39,465 nucleotides of DNA, taken from Klebsiella pneumoniae. GTDB lineage: Bacteria; Pseudomonadota; Gammaproteobacteria; Ga0077536. The stretch lies in NCBI GenBank assembly GCA_945876945.1, contig CAMCQE010000022.1, positions 1-39,465 on the forward strand. Reading direction: 5' to 3'. Each line of letters begins with the position of its first letter. Within the stretch, counting starts at the first letter, position 1. Positions 8,140 through 17,927 of the stretch are shown piece by piece. The position numbers were made by a program, and so were the translations under genes. The notes below the pieces were generated by a model. It was not told the DNA's origin, made no database searches, and was given only the letters and a program-made list of their open reading frames with translations.

Positions 8140-8688
8140 ATGCAGTGCTCAGCCGACAACCTCATCTGGATCGATCTCGAAATGACCGGGCTGTACCCCG
8201 AGCACGACCTGATTATCGAAATCGCCACCATCGTCACTAACTCAACGCTGGACGAGCGGGTGGAGGGGCCGGTACTGGCGATTCATCAGAGCGACGAAAT
8301 TCTGTCCGCGATGGACGAGTGGAATACCCGGCAACACGGCGGCTCCGGCCTCACCGCCCGGGTGCGCGCGAGCCAGATCTCGACCGCCGAGGCCGAGCAG
8401 CAGACGCTCGATTTCCTTGCCCAATACGTGCCGGCCAAGGTCTCGCCGATGTGTGGCAACACCATTTGTCAGGACCGGCGCTTTCTTTACAAGTACATGC
8501 CCCGGCTGGCCGAGTTTTTCCATTACCGCAATCTGGACGTGAGCACGCTGAAGGAACTGAAGAAGCGCTGGGCGCCGGGTTTGCCGTCATTCAGCAAAGC
8601 GTCCAGCCACCTCGCGCTGGATGACATCCGCGATTCCATCGCCGAACTCCAGCATTACCGCGAACACTTCCTGAAGCTGCCTGCATGA
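8140..8688 (+). CDS. orn: Oligoribonuclease
   Basis: A 3'-to-5' exoribonuclease that degrades the last two- to five-nucleotide RNA fragments, including pGpG from c-di-GMP breakdown. The 182-residue length is typical. The DEDDh catalytic set is visible: D12 and E14 in [10 protein letters not shown]112 in CQDRRFL, and H157 with D161/D162 in [15 protein letters not shown] ribosome binding site precedes the ATG. It overlaps nnr by 4 bp (ATGA). In E. coli orn and nnr are separated by queG and tRNA genes; here they touch. Since the window also encodes an EAL phosphodiesterase producing pGpG, this enzyme would complete that route, though it is a housekeeping gene regardless. Confidence 0.96.
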   Translation: MQCSADNLIWIDLEMTGLYPEHDLIIEIATIVTNSTLDERVEGPVLAIHQSDEILSAMDEWNTRQHGGSGLTARVRASQISTAEAEQQTLDFLAQYVPAKVSPMCGNTICQDRRFLYKYMPRLAEFFHYRNLDVSTLKELKKRWAPGLPSFSKASSHLALDDIRDSIAELQHYREHFLKLPA

Positions 8689-10154
8689 GCGCCCTGCTGC
8701 CATCGGTCTTGTATCCGGTGGCGGCGGTCCGCGCGCTCGATGCGGCGGCCATCGCAAGCGGCATTCCCGGCCTTGAACTGATGCAGCGCGCCGGGCGCGA
8801 GGCTTGGGCGATGCTGGTCCGGCGTTGGCCCGCTGCGCGGCGTCTGTGCGTGGTGTGTGGCCCCGGCAACAACGGTGGCGATGGCTATGTGCTGGCAGCC
8901 GAGGCGCTGCGCGCAGGGCGGGAACTGGTGTTGATAGAAGTGGGCAACCCCGCGCTATCCGGTCCCGACGCGCAGGCCTGTCGGGCGCTCGCGCTCGCGG
9001 CCGGCGCCCAAGCTACCGGTGGCTTAAACAGCATGGTCGGCGCCGATCTGGTGGTCGACGGCCTGTTCGGCATCGGCCTTTCCCGCCCGCCCGCCGGGGA
9101 TTTCCTGGCCGCCATCGAGGCGATGAATGCCAGCCGCTTGCCGATTTTCAGTCTCGATATTCCTTCAGGCCTCAATGGCGATACGGGCCACGCGCCGGGG
9201 GCGGTGGTGCAGGCGACGGCCACGCTGAGTTTCATCGCGCTCAAGCAGGGCTTGTGCACCGGCCAGGCGGCGGATTGTGTGGGCGCGCTGGAGTACGCCG
9301 ATTTGGGGGTGCCAGCCGGGATTTTTGCCGGCGTGGCGGCCGGTGCGGTGCGCTTGCCGGCGCCGCGGCTGCCGCCCCGGCGCCGCAGCGCGCATAAAGG
9401 TGACGCCGGCCATGTACTGGTGATTGGCGGCGCGGCCGGTTACGCCGGGGCGGCCAGACTTGCCGCTGAAGCGGCCTTGCGCGCCGGGGCGGGGCTGGTC
9501 TCGGCCGCCGTTGCGCCGGAAAGCCTGACGGTCGTCAGCGCCGGACGCCCCGAAATCATGGCCCGCGCCGTGACCGGGGCGCGCGACCTCGGTCCGTTGC
9601 TGGCCAAGGCCAGCGTGATTGCCATTGGACCCGGTCTGGGGCAGAGCGATTGGTCGCGCGAACTGTTGGCGGCCGTGCGCGAGACGCGCCTCCCGCTGGT
9701 GGTCGACGCCGACGCGCTCAATCTGCTGGCGCTCGACCCCGAATACCGGGACGACTGGTGTTTGACGCCGCATCCGGGCGAAGCCGCCCGACTGCTGGGC
9801 TGGCCCCATGCCGGCGCGGTCAACGCCGACCGCTACGCCGCGCTGGCCGCCTTGCGGTCGCGCTACGGCGGGGCGGTGGTTCTGAAAGGTGCCGGCTCGC
9901 TGGTGGGGGATGCCGAGGGCGTTGGCGTGGTGACGGCCGGCAACCCGGGCATGGCCTCGGGCGGGATGGGCGATGTGCTGACCGGGGTGATTGCGGCGCT
10001 ACGCGCCCAGGGGCTCGGCGCCGGCGCGGCCGCGCGGCAGGGCGCGATGCTGCATGCGCTGGCTGCCGATCGGGCCGCCGCGCTGGGCGGTGAGCGTGGC
10101 CTGTTGGCCTCCGATCTGTTCCCGGCACTGCGGCAACTGGTCAATCAGGCCTAA
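8685..10154 (+). CDS. nnr: Bifunctional NAD(P)H-hydrate epimerase/dehydratase
   Basis: A metabolite-repair enzyme that restores NAD(P)H from its damaged hydrated forms. The N-terminal YjeF_N domain (about 1-215) interconverts the R and S hydrates and carries [10 protein letters not shown] at 59-68. The C-terminal ribokinase-like domain (about 225-489) is the ADP-dependent dehydratase and carries [12 protein letters not shown] near residue 420. The 489-residue bifunctional fusion is the usual bacterial form. The ATG overlaps the orn stop by 4 bp. The tsaE start follows four bases after its stop. The nnr-tsaE-amidase-mutL order is conserved in gammaproteobacteria. Confidence 0.95.
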   Translation: MSALLPSVLYPVAAVRALDAAAIASGIPGLELMQRAGREAWAMLVRRWPAARRLCVVCGPGNNGGDGYVLAAEALRAGRELVLIEVGNPALSGPDAQACRALALAAGAQATGGLNSMVGADLVVDGLFGIGLSRPPAGDFLAAIEAMNASRLPIFSLDIPSGLNGDTGHAPGAVVQATATLSFIALKQGLCTGQAADCVGALEYADLGVPAGIFAGVAAGAVRLPAPRLPPRRRSAHKGDAGHVLVIGGAAGYAGAARLAAEAALRAGAGLVSAAVAPESLTVVSAGRPEIMARAVTGARDLGPLLAKASVIAIGPGLGQSDWSRELLAAVRETRLPLVVDADALNLLALDPEYRDDWCLTPHPGEAARLLGWPHAGAVNADRYAALAALRSRYGGAVVLKGAGSLVGDAEGVGVVTAGNPGMASGGMGDVLTGVIAALRAQGLGAGAAARQGAMLHALAADRAAALGGERGLLASDLFPALRQLVNQA

Positions 10155-10158
10155 GCCC

Positions 10159-10641
10159 TTGGCGCTCGCCAAGCTCACGCTCGCGGACGAAACGGCCACG
10201 CTGGCGCTGGCGCAAGCGCTGGCCGGCCTGGTCAAGCCTGGCATGCTCGTGCTGCTGGAAGGGGAACTCGCCGCCGGCAAGACCACTTTTGCGCGGGGCC
10301 TGTTGCATGCGCTGGGGCATGTGGGGAAGGTCAAAAGTCCGACCTTCACGGTGGTCGAAAGCTACGACCTGCCGCAGCTCACCGTTCACCATTTCGACCT
10401 CTACCGCGTCAACGATCCGGACGAACTGCATTACCTCGGCTTTGATGATTTTCTGGCGGCGGCGGCGCTGTGTCTGATCGAATGGCCCTCGCGCGCGGCC
10501 GGCTTGCTGCCCCCGGCAAGCCTGCGGCTGAGCCTTCAGATCGTGGATGAAGAGCGCCGTCTGGCGAGTCTCGAAACCTGTGATGCCGAACTTCAGAAAG
10601 GGCTTGAGCAAGCCTTGGCTATTTCTTTTATTTCAGTGTGA
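10159..10641 (+). CDS. tsaE: tRNA threonylcarbamoyladenosine ATPase TsaE
   Basis: The P-loop ATPase partner of TsaB and TsaD in making the t6A modification of ANN-decoding tRNAs. The Walker A motif is GELAAGKT, near residue 34, and SPTFTVVESY follows as in the family; the HHFDLYR stretch is the conserved Walker B neighbourhood. I choose the TTG at 10159, four bases after the nnr stop, because it gives 160 residues and the usual N-terminal strand. The frame continues upstream but only as a shadow inside nnr. Translation is probably coupled to nnr. The start codon is the only uncertain point. Confidence 0.92.
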   Translation: MALAKLTLADETATLALAQALAGLVKPGMLVLLEGELAAGKTTFARGLLHALGHVGKVKSPTFTVVESYDLPQLTVHHFDLYRVNDPDELHYLGFDDFLAAAALCLIEWPSRAAGLLPPASLRLSLQIVDEERRLASLETCDAELQKGLEQALAISFISV

Positions 10642-10728
10642 TACGGCTACTCTCGATATTTCACTTGAATAAAGCATCGGCGCGGGATACAAAGCGCCCA
10701 AAAGGCTTCAGGTGTTCTCGCTATCCCT

Positions 10729-12147
10729 ATGCTGGCGCGCATTTTTCTCGTTTCGCTTCTGGGCTTGACCGGCGTTAGCGCGGCTGAGGTCACCAAGCTG
10801 CGCGCCTGGCAGGCACCAGACCAGACGCGCCTCGTTTTTGATCTCACCGGCCCCGTCACCTTTGACGTCTTCACGGTTGCCAACCCCGCCCGGGTGGTGG
10901 TGGACCTCGCCCAAGTTTCAAGACACGAAGCGCTCGCCCTGGCGAACGTACTCGATGCCCGCGTGACCGGGTTCCGCTACGGCCCGCGCGGGCCTAACGG
11001 CCTGCGGGTGGTGTTCGAACTCGGGCATCCGGTTAGCGTGCATCAGGCCTTGCTACCGCCCACGGCGCCGTTCGGGCATCGGCTGGTGATTGACCTCGCA
11101 GATAGCGCATCAAGCCCGCCAAAGCCCACAGCCGGCCAGCGCACGCCCGCTCCGGCGATCGTCGCAGTCACGCCCGAACCTGCGCCTACAGCCCCGTCGA
11201 AAGCCAGTCGCCCCACCCCAAGCGCGCCGCTGGCCGCCCCGTCTGGCCCCGCCAGCAAAATCCCCGCCTGGCGTCGGGACGGCGTGGTGATCGCCATTGA
11301 TGCCGGCCACGGCGGCGACGATACCGGCGCCATCGGCGCCCACGGCACCTACGAGAAGAGCGTGGTGCTGGAAGTGGCACGCGAGCTTGCGGCGCTCATC
11401 AACCAGCAGCCCGGCATGAAGGCGGTGCTGATTCGCGACGGCGACTACTACATCGGCTTGCGCGAACGGATGGAGCGCGCCCGCGATAAACAGGCGGATC
11501 TGTTCATTTCCATTCATGCCGACGCCTTCCGTAACCCGGCAGTCCGCGGCTCGTCGGTGTTCGTACTCTCTCACCGCGGGGCCAGCAGCGAAGCAGCGCG
11601 GTGGTTGGCAGAGAAAGAAAACGCGGCGGACTTTGTTGGCGGCCTGACGCTGGACGGCAAAGATCACCAACTCAAGACTACCTTGCTCGACCTCTCCCAG
11701 AGCGCCTCGCTTGAAACCAGCATGGAAGTTGCCGACGCCGTCCTGACTTCGCTCAAGCGCATCGGACCGCTCCACTTTCAGAGGATTCAGCAGGCGGGTT
11801 TTATGGTGCTGAAGTCCCCCGATATCCCTTCGCTGCTGGTTGAAACCGCCTTCATCAGCAATCCCGATGAAGAGCAGCGCCTGCGCAATCACGCGTTTCG
11901 GCAAAAACTTGCCGGCGCGATTCGTGACGGTGTGATGGCCTACTTTGACGACCGGGAGTCGAAAGGACGGGTGGCCTCGCACCGGGGGGCCGAATCTTCG
12001 ATTGCCAGTCGTCAGCACCGGGTGAATCCCGGTGAAACCCTTTCAGGGATTGCGATGCGCTACGAGGTGCCGGCCCAGAAGATTCGACTCGCCAACAATC
12101 TGGAAGACGACACCGTGCGCAGCGGCGAACTGCTGCGGATTCCCTGA
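10729..12147 (+). CDS. amiC: N-acetylmuramoyl-L-alanine amidase, AMIN-amidase-LysM
   Basis: A periplasmic cell-wall hydrolase that cuts the amide bond between MurNAc and the peptide stem, splitting septal wall during division. The parts in order are a signal peptide (1-19, ending SAA), a septum-targeting AMIN domain (about 20-125), a Pro/Ala linker (125-185), an Amidase_3 domain and a C-terminal LysM domain (430-472). Zinc ligands H194, E209 and H263 and catalytic E372 are in place. In E. coli the gene at this position between tsaE and mutL is amiB, which also ends in LysM, so AmiB is an equally good name. There are 87 bp after tsaE with a possible weak promoter. Confidence 0.93.
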   Translation: MLARIFLVSLLGLTGVSAAEVTKLRAWQAPDQTRLVFDLTGPVTFDVFTVANPARVVVDLAQVSRHEALALANVLDARVTGFRYGPRGPNGLRVVFELGHPVSVHQALLPPTAPFGHRLVIDLADSASSPPKPTAGQRTPAPAIVAVTPEPAPTAPSKASRPTPSAPLAAPSGPASKIPAWRRDGVVIAIDAGHGGDDTGAIGAHGTYEKSVVLEVARELAALINQQPGMKAVLIRDGDYYIGLRERMERARDKQADLFISIHADAFRNPAVRGSSVFVLSHRGASSEAARWLAEKENAADFVGGLTLDGKDHQLKTTLLDLSQSASLETSMEVADAVLTSLKRIGPLHFQRIQQAGFMVLKSPDIPSLLVETAFISNPDEEQRLRNHAFRQKLAGAIRDGVMAYFDDRESKGRVASHRGAESSIASRQHRVNPGETLSGIAMRYEVPAQKIRLANNLEDDTVRSGELLRIP

Positions 12148-12237
12148 GCGCGCGCCGGCGGGCTGTCGCGAGCCGTTAACGCCTGGGCATCGCGGCCAGC
12201 AGGTCGCGCTCTCAAAAAGATTGCCGCCTGCCTCCCC

Positions 12238-12302
12238 GTGGGAGCGGCCCGTCGGCCGCGATGAAGTTCATCGGGCGGCCCATTCACGGCGCCCCCGGGC
12301 GC
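12238..12302. repeat. REP-like cluster of three palindromes
   Basis: Three perfect small palindromes sit in the 214-bp gap before mutL: GCGGCC-CGTC-GGCCGC (12244-12259), GATGAA-G-TTCATC (12260-12272) and GCGCCC-CC-GGGCGC (12289-12302). The opening GTGGGAGCGGCC (12238-12249) resembles the GTGGGAGCGGC repeats known from pseudomonads and xanthomonads. It could be a REP element, or a terminator without a T-run. Only one copy is seen here. Confidence 0.6.
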
Positions 12303-12361
12303 ATCGCGCTCCATTCCTTGCCAGCCGTGGCGCGCCACCGCCTGCGCTACACTCCCACGCT

Positions 12362-14029
12362 ATGTCCAGCGCCAGCATCCGCCAGCTCTCCGATTCCCTC
12401 ATCAACCAGATCGCCGCCGGCGAGGTGGTTGAACGCCCGATGTCCATCGTTAAGGAACTGGTGGAAAACAGCCTCGATGCCGAGGCGACGCGGATCGAGG
12501 TGGAAATCGAGGAGGGCGGGATACGGCGTCTGCTGGTCCGCGACAACGGTCGCGGCATTCCGGCCGACCAGATGAGTCTGGCGCTCCAGCGCCATTGCAC
12601 CAGCAAGCTGCAATCGGTTGAGCAACTCGGGCGGCTGGTGTCGCTGGGGTTTCGGGGCGAGGCGCTGGCCGCGATTGCCGCGGTGAGCGACCTCACGCTG
12701 TCGTCGCGTACGGCGGAAGACCCTCACGCCTGGCAGTTGGCGCCCGATGGTCGCGGCGGGGCGGGGGCGATGGCACCGGCCGCTCATCCGCAGGGAACGA
12801 GCATCGAAGTGCGGGACCTGTTCGCCCGCCTGCCGGCCCGACGCCGCTTCCTGCGCCAGCCGCAAACCGAGTGGCTGCATATCCTGCAACTGCTTAGACG
12901 GATGGCTTTTTGTGCCCCCTTGGTGAGCTTCTCGGTATTCAACGAAGGCCAGCGCGCGCTGACCGTGCCGGCGGCGGTCGATGAGGTGTCGGCCGCGCGG
13001 CGACTCCGGGCCCTGTTCGGCAGCGAGTTTGCCGCCGCCGCGCGCGAGGTGGATACCGCCAACGAGCGGCTGCGCGTGTTTGGCTATGTGGCAGGTCCCG
13101 AACTGGCCCGCAGCCAGCACGATCTGCAGATGCTGGCGGTGAACGGCCGGGTGATTCGCGACCGCCAATTGGCCCACGCCATCCGCCTCGCCTATGACGA
13201 CGCGCTCCCCGAAGGCCGGCACCCCTGCTACGCGCTGCAACTGGACATTAGGCCGGAGGACGTTGATGTGAACGTGCATCCGGGCAAGCTCGAAGTGCGT
13301 TTCCGGGATTTGCGGGAGGTCCACGATCTGGTGCATTCGGCCGTGCGGGCCGCGCTCAGGACGGCGCCTGAAACGCCGTCGCCGGTGAGCTACCGGCCGC
13401 CTGCTTTTGGCGCTCAGCCAACGCTGGGACTTGGCAGCGTGCAGGCTCGCGAAACAGCGCACCCGACCAGCCCGCGGCGGGACGCACCCGACCCGGAGAC
13501 CGAATGGCTGACCCTGCTGGCCGAACGCTACGCCGTGCTGCGCGAAGGGCAGTCCCTCGTGCTGGTCGACCTGATCTGCTTCGTGCAGGGGGTGCTGGCG
13601 GCCCGGATGCGGACCGAATTACAGGCAAGCACGAGCCTGCCCAGCCGGCCGCTGCTGTTTCCGGTGCGCATTGAGTGCGTGGACGAAGCCGCCGCCCAGC
13701 GGCTTGGCGCCGACTTGCAGGCGCTGGGTCTCACGCTGAATCCGCTGGGTCCGAAAACGCTCGCGCTGCGCGCCTTGCCCCGCGTGGCGCCCGAGGTCGA
13801 TGCCGAACGTCTGGGGCGCGCGCTGGCCGGCGGCGGCGTCAGCACGAGTGATGATCTGGCGGCGGCGCTGGCCGCGGCGGTGACGATTCCGGCGCTGGCC
13901 CACGAACGGAGCCAGTGGTGGCAGCGCTGGCTGGCCCAAGCGAGCGAGGCAGGCATTGCGCCCGAGCTTTTTATCCGCCGTCTGGACGCCGCGGCCCTGG
14001 ATCAGCTCACCGGTCGTCGGAATGGCTGA
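12362..14029 (+). CDS. mutL: DNA mismatch repair protein MutL
   Basis: The GHKL ATPase that links mismatch recognition by MutS to downstream nucleases. The ATG at 12362 gives the family start and the N-terminal motifs are intact: E32 in KELVENSLDA, DNGRGI at 61-66 and GFRGEAL at 97-102. The C-terminal dimerisation domain is recognisable from about 375. It lacks the DQHA(X)2E(X)4E metal-binding endonuclease motif, so this is the E. coli-like non-nicking type. At 555 residues it is shorter than E. coli MutL (615), mainly in the linker. It overlaps the start of miaA by 8 bp. Confidence 0.95.
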   Translation: MSSASIRQLSDSLINQIAAGEVVERPMSIVKELVENSLDAEATRIEVEIEEGGIRRLLVRDNGRGIPADQMSLALQRHCTSKLQSVEQLGRLVSLGFRGEALAAIAAVSDLTLSSRTAEDPHAWQLAPDGRGGAGAMAPAAHPQGTSIEVRDLFARLPARRRFLRQPQTEWLHILQLLRRMAFCAPLVSFSVFNEGQRALTVPAAVDEVSAARRLRALFGSEFAAAAREVDTANERLRVFGYVAGPELARSQHDLQMLAVNGRVIRDRQLAHAIRLAYDDALPEGRHPCYALQLDIRPEDVDVNVHPGKLEVRFRDLREVHDLVHSAVRAALRTAPETPSPVSYRPPAFGAQPTLGLGSVQARETAHPTSPRRDAPDPETEWLTLLAERYAVLREGQSLVLVDLICFVQGVLAARMRTELQASTSLPSRPLLFPVRIECVDEAAAQRLGADLQALGLTLNPLGPKTLALRALPRVAPEVDAERLGRALAGGGVSTSDDLAAALAAAVTIPALAHERSQWWQRWLAQASEAGIAPELFIRRLDAAALDQLTGRRNG

Positions 14030-14975
14030 AGGGGCACCCGCGCCGCGGGCCGTTCACTGCCTGATGGGACCGACGGGCGCGGGCAAGACAGCGCTCGCCC
14101 TGTGGCTCGCCGAGCGCTTGCCGCTTGAGATCGTGAGCGTTGATTCGGCGCTGGTGTATCGGGGGATGGACATCGGCACCGCTAAACCCGATCCCGGCGC
14201 CTTGCGCCGGGTGCCGCATCACCTGATTGACGTGTGCGAGCCGCAGGACGCCTATTCCGTGGCCCGTTTTTGCGCCGACGCCAGCGCGGCGATTGCCGGG
14301 ATCGAAGCGCGGGGACGGCTGCCCTTGCTGGTGGGCGGGACGGGCTTGTATCTCCGCCGACTCGAAACCGGCATCGCGGACATGCCGCCGGTGCCGGAGG
14401 CAGTGCGCGCCACACTCACCGCAGAGTGGCAGGCGCAGGGCAGCGCCGCGCTGCATGCAAGTCTGGCGACCGTGGATCCGGTAAGCGCCGCCCGCATCCA
14501 TCCCAACGACCCGCAACGGATTATCCGGGCGCTGTCGATCTGGCGGGTGAGCGGTCGCGCAATGTCCTCCTTCCTGCTGGCCCAGACGGCGCCGCCTGCG
14601 CGCCACTTCCATAAATGGGTGCTGGCCCCGCCGGACCGCACGGGCTTGCGACTGGGGCTGGCCGCCCGCTTTGAGCAGATGCTGGAGCGGGGTCTGGTGA
14701 ATGAAGTGATGGCCCTGCGGGCCCGCCCGGGCATGAGCCTCGAGTGCCCCGCCATGCGCGCGGTGGGGTATCGCGAGGTGTGGGCCTATCTCGATGGCGA
14801 ACTCTCCCGCGCGCAAATGCGCGAGCGGGCCATCGTCAGCACCGGACAGTACGCCAAGCGCCAGTACACCTGGTTTCGCGCCGAGCCTGAGGCCATCTGG
14901 CTTGACGCTGCGCAAGAGGAAACGCGCACTCAGCTGATCCAGACCCTGCTCGATTCGGCCCAATCTGGCGCCTGA
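14022..14975 (+). CDS. miaA: tRNA dimethylallyltransferase
   Basis: This enzyme adds a dimethylallyl group to A37 of tRNAs reading codons that begin with U. The 317-residue protein has the P-loop GPTGAGKT at 16-23 and the family signature around D41 and S42 (DSALVYRGMDIGTAKPD). VGGTGLYLR follows, and FHKWVLAPPDR marks the second half. The ATG at 14022 lies inside the end of mutL, which implies coupled translation; the open frame extends upstream but has no family-like sequence there. mutL-miaA-hfq-hflX is the conserved gammaproteobacterial order. Confidence 0.95.
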   Translation: MAEGAPAPRAVHCLMGPTGAGKTALALWLAERLPLEIVSVDSALVYRGMDIGTAKPDPGALRRVPHHLIDVCEPQDAYSVARFCADASAAIAGIEARGRLPLLVGGTGLYLRRLETGIADMPPVPEAVRATLTAEWQAQGSAALHASLATVDPVSAARIHPNDPQRIIRALSIWRVSGRAMSSFLLAQTAPPARHFHKWVLAPPDRTGLRLGLAARFEQMLERGLVNEVMALRARPGMSLECPAMRAVGYREVWAYLDGELSRAQMRERAIVSTGQYAKRQYTWFRAEPEAIWLDAAQEETRTQLIQTLLDSAQSGA

Positions 14976-15119
14976 TTGGGTATACTCCAGCCGCTCCTGT
15001 GGCATTTGCAGACCGATGACGGGTTTGCGTTTACCCAGCTCTCGCCGCCCGCTTTATTGGGTGGGAGACGGCGACAACCTGCAGGAGCCAATGGTGTAGA
15101 TAAAAATATGGAGACTCAC

Positions 15120-15362
15120 ATGAGCAAAGGCCAATCCCTTCAGGAGCCTTACCTGAACGCCCTGCGCAAAGAGCGCGTTCCCGTTTCGATTTACCTCGTC
15201 AATGGCATCAAGTTGCAGGGGCAAATCGAATCCTTCGATCAATTCGTCATCCTGCTCAAGAATTCCGTCAGCCAGATGGTTTACAAGCACGCTATCTCAA
15301 CCGTGGTGCCGGCCCGTAACGTCAAGTTGCCGCGCGCCGACGGCGAGCCCGAGGAGGAATAG
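15120..15362 (+). CDS. hfq: RNA chaperone Hfq
   Basis: The hexameric Sm-like protein that helps small RNAs pair with messengers. It has 80 residues, with the Sm1 region ([20 protein letters not shown]), the Sm2 motif YKHAIST and a short acidic tail (GEPEEE). The start is taken as the ATG at 15120 (MSKGQSLQ), preceded by GGAG at 15110-15113. An in-frame ATG at 15108 overlaps that site and would add only METH. In the 144-bp gap before it, TATACT at 14981 is a possible -10 box but lacks a good -35. The 15-bp gap to hflX suggests co-transcription. Confidence 0.97.
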   Translation: MSKGQSLQEPYLNALRKERVPVSIYLVNGIKLQGQIESFDQFVILLKNSVSQMVYKHAISTVVPARNVKLPRADGEPEEE

Positions 15363-15377
15363 TCACCTTGGTTTCCC

Positions 15378-16688
15378 TTGCTTGACCGTCCACGGGGCGG
15401 CGAACGCGCCGTCCTCGTCAATGTCGCGCTGGCGCCGCCAGCATCTGGCTGTGATGTCGAAGAATTCGCCGAGCTTGCTGCTTCTGCGGGGGTGAATTGC
15501 GTCGCGACGATGGCGGCGCGCCGCGACCGTCCCGACCCCAAGCACTTCCTCGGTGCAGGCAAAGCGGAAGAACTCAAGGCGCTGGTGGCGGACAGTGAGG
15601 CTGAAGTGGTCTTGTTCGACCGCACCCTCTCGCCCGCGCAGGAACGCAATCTCGAACGACTGGTCTGTTGTCGGGTACTCGATCGCACCGGGCTGATTCT
15701 TGACATCTTTGCCCAGCGCGCCCGCTCCTTCGAAGGTCAACTGCAGGTTGAAATGGCCCAGCTGAAACATCTCTCAACGCGCCTCGTTCGGGGCTGGAGC
15801 CATCTTGAACGGCAACGCGGCGGCATTGGCCTGCGTGGACCGGGTGAAACCCAGCTGGAGACGGACCGTCGCCTGATCGGGGTGCGCATCAAGCAACTCC
15901 ACGACCGGCTGGATAAGGTGCGCCGGCAGCGTCAGCAGGGTGGTCGGGCGCGGCGCCGGGCCTCGCTCTCGGTAACGGCGCTGGTGGGGTACACCAACGC
16001 GGGCAAATCCACCTTGTTCAATGCGCTCACCAGCAGCGACATCTACGCCGCCGACCAGTTGTTCGCGACGCTCGACACCACGCTGCGTCGAATGAATGTG
16101 CCCGGCGAACACCCGGTGTTATTGAGCGACACGGTGGGCTTTATTCGCGATTTGCCGCCCGATCTGGTGGCCGCCTTTCAGGGCACGCTTGAGGAAACCC
16201 GCGACGCCACCTTGTTGCTCCACGTGATTGATTGCTGTGCCGAGGACATCGAAGTCAAGCGGGATGAAGTGCTGTCGGTGCTGGAGCGCGTTGGCGCCAG
16301 CGAGCAGCCGATTCTCGAGGTCTATAACAAAATCGACCTCAATCCGGCCTTCGAGCCGCGCATCGATCGCGGCGCCGGCGGTGAACCGGTGGCGGTGTGG
16401 GTGTCGGCCCGAACCGGCGCCGGACTGGAGCTGTTGCGGGCTGCGGTGGCGGCCCGACTGGACGCAACCAAGCAGGTGCGCCAGCTCGTTCTCTCGCCCC
16501 GCGAGGGCCGACTGCGCGCCCAGCTCTACGCCATGGGCGCAGTGTTAGCTGAATCGATTAACGAAGCAGGAGAATGGATTTTGGACGCAAACCTGAGCAT
16601 CGAGCGCTGGGGGCGGCTGTTTGCCGAGCATCCGGAACTCACGCCGGCGGATTACGCGCATGGCGCTGAAGCGGACGAGTGGGCTTGA
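15378..16688 (+). CDS. hflX: Ribosome-associated GTPase HflX
   Basis: A GTPase that binds the 50S subunit and can split stalled ribosomes under stress. The 436-residue protein has the HflX N-terminal domain with the glycine-rich GGIGLRGPGETQLE signature (148-161), then the G domain: G1 GYTNAGKST (204-212), G3 DTVG (251-254) and G4 NKID near 317. The start is a TTG at 15378, which gives MLDRPRGGERAVLV, aligned with the known start of E. coli HflX (MFDRYDAGEQAVLV); no ATG fits. It follows hfq by 15 bp. Confidence 0.95.
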   Translation: MLDRPRGGERAVLVNVALAPPASGCDVEEFAELAASAGVNCVATMAARRDRPDPKHFLGAGKAEELKALVADSEAEVVLFDRTLSPAQERNLERLVCCRVLDRTGLILDIFAQRARSFEGQLQVEMAQLKHLSTRLVRGWSHLERQRGGIGLRGPGETQLETDRRLIGVRIKQLHDRLDKVRRQRQQGGRARRRASLSVTALVGYTNAGKSTLFNALTSSDIYAADQLFATLDTTLRRMNVPGEHPVLLSDTVGFIRDLPPDLVAAFQGTLEETRDATLLLHVIDCCAEDIEVKRDEVLSVLERVGASEQPILEVYNKIDLNPAFEPRIDRGAGGEPVAVWVSARTGAGLELLRAAVAARLDATKQVRQLVLSPREGRLRAQLYAMGAVLAESINEAGEWILDANLSIERWGRLFAEHPELTPADYAHGAEADEWA

Positions 16689-16705
16689 ACCCGCGCAGTC
16701 TCGCG

Positions 16706-16735
16706 TTGCCCTACAAAGCAGCACGCACTTACAAT
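16706..16735 (+). promoter_or_regulatory. Candidate promoter upstream of hflK
   Basis: A -35 box TTGCCC (16706-16711, four of six) and a -10 box TACAAT (16730-16735, five of six) are separated by 18 bp in the 84-bp gap between hflX and hflK. Transcription would begin near 16742. It would allow the hflKC group to be expressed apart from hfq-hflX. Confidence 0.4.
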
Positions 16736-16772
16736 CCCACCTCTATTCACGTCCCTACCTCGCGAGTGCTCT

Positions 16773-17927
16773 ATGGCCTGGAATGATTCCAACAACGGCA
16801 ATGACCGTGACCCCTGGGGCGGCCGACGCAACGATCAGGGTCCGCCCGACCTCGATGAGGTGCTGCGCAAGTTTCAGCAACGCCTGCGCGGCCTGTTTGG
16901 CGGGCCGCGCAAACCAGCTGGTGGCGGTGGCGGTGGCGAAAATGTGCCGGGTGCCGGCGTCCTCGCGCTGGGCGCGTTGGCGCTGGGCGTGCTCCTGCTC
17001 GGCGCCGAAATGTTCTGGCAGATCGAGCCCGCCGAGCGCGGCGTGGTATTGCGCTTCGGCCAGTACAAAACCACGCTGGAACCCGGCCCTCATCTGCGCT
17101 TCCCTCGCCCGATTGAAACCGTCATTCGGGTCAACCTCGACCAAATTCGCGCGTTTCCGGTGAACGCCACCATGCTCACCCAGGACGAGAACATCGTCGA
17201 CGTGCAGATTGCCGTGCAGTACCGGCTGAACAACGTCACCGACTACCTGCTGGAAATCGCCGACCCCGACGCCTCCGTGCAGCGCGTGGCCGAAAGTGCC
17301 ATTCGCGACGTGATTGGCACCAGCACCTTTGATTTCGTGATTGGTGAAGGGCGGGCCGAAATCGCGCTCAAGGCCACCGAACTCATGCAGCAGATGCTGG
17401 ACAACTACAAGTCCGGTATCGCGGTGACCAGCGTTAACCTGCTCTCCGCCAATCCGCCGGAACAAGTGAAAGCCGCCTACGACGATGCCATCAAGGCGCG
17501 TGAAGACGAGCAGCGCAAAATCAACGAAGCGCAGGCCTACAGCAATGAAATCACCGAACGCGCGGCAGGTAACGCGGATCGGGTGCGCCTCGAGTCGCAG
17601 GCCTACAAGGAACAGGTGGTGGCCCGGGCCGAAGGTGACGCCCGGCGCTTCAACCAGCTTGTGACGGAGTATCAAAAGGCGCCTGAAGTGACCCGCGATC
17701 GACTCTATTTCGACACCATGCAGGCGGTACTGCTCGGCAGTTCCAAGGTGCTGGTGGATGGTAAGACCGGCAGCAATATCAACTTGCTCCCGCTCGACAA
17801 ACTGATTGGCCGCGTGCCGACGGCGACAGGCGAGCCGACGGCGGCCTCGTCCGTTGAAGGGACGCCTGCCAGTCGCGAAAGCGGAGAACACAACCGCCCA
17901 GACAGCCGCAGCCGGGGGCAACGCTAA
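16773..17927 (+). CDS. hflK: FtsH protease modulator HflK
   Basis: An SPFH-family inner-membrane protein that forms a large cage with HflC around the FtsH protease. The 384-residue protein starts with a Gly/Asn-rich cytoplasmic tail. A single membrane segment lies at about 61-82, then the SPFH/band 7 domain begins with IEPAERGVVLRFG and ends in a long charged helix. The C-terminus is low in complexity. The last base of its stop codon is the first base of the hflC start (TAATG), so the two are translated together. Confidence 0.95.
   Translation: MAWNDSNNGNDRDPWGGRRNDQGPPDLDEVLRKFQQRLRGLFGGPRKPAGGGGGGENVPGAGVLALGALALGVLLLGAEMFWQIEPAERGVVLRFGQYKTTLEPGPHLRFPRPIETVIRVNLDQIRAFPVNATMLTQDENIVDVQIAVQYRLNNVTDYLLEIADPDASVQRVAESAIRDVIGTSTFDFVIGEGRAEIALKATELMQQMLDNYKSGIAVTSVNLLSANPPEQVKAAYDDAIKAREDEQRKINEAQAYSNEITERAAGNADRVRLESQAYKEQVVARAEGDARRFNQLVTEYQKAPEVTRDRLYFDTMQAVLLGSSKVLVDGKTGSNINLLPLDKLIGRVPTATGEPTAASSVEGTPASRESGEHNRPDSRSRGQR

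Noticed and set aside
14954-14986. Full promoter for hfq inside the end of miaA
   Set aside because: TATACT at 14981 is a good -10 box, but the best -35-like hexamer (TTCGGC at 14954) is 21 bp away, and no TG extension is present. It is mentioned only in the hfq entry.
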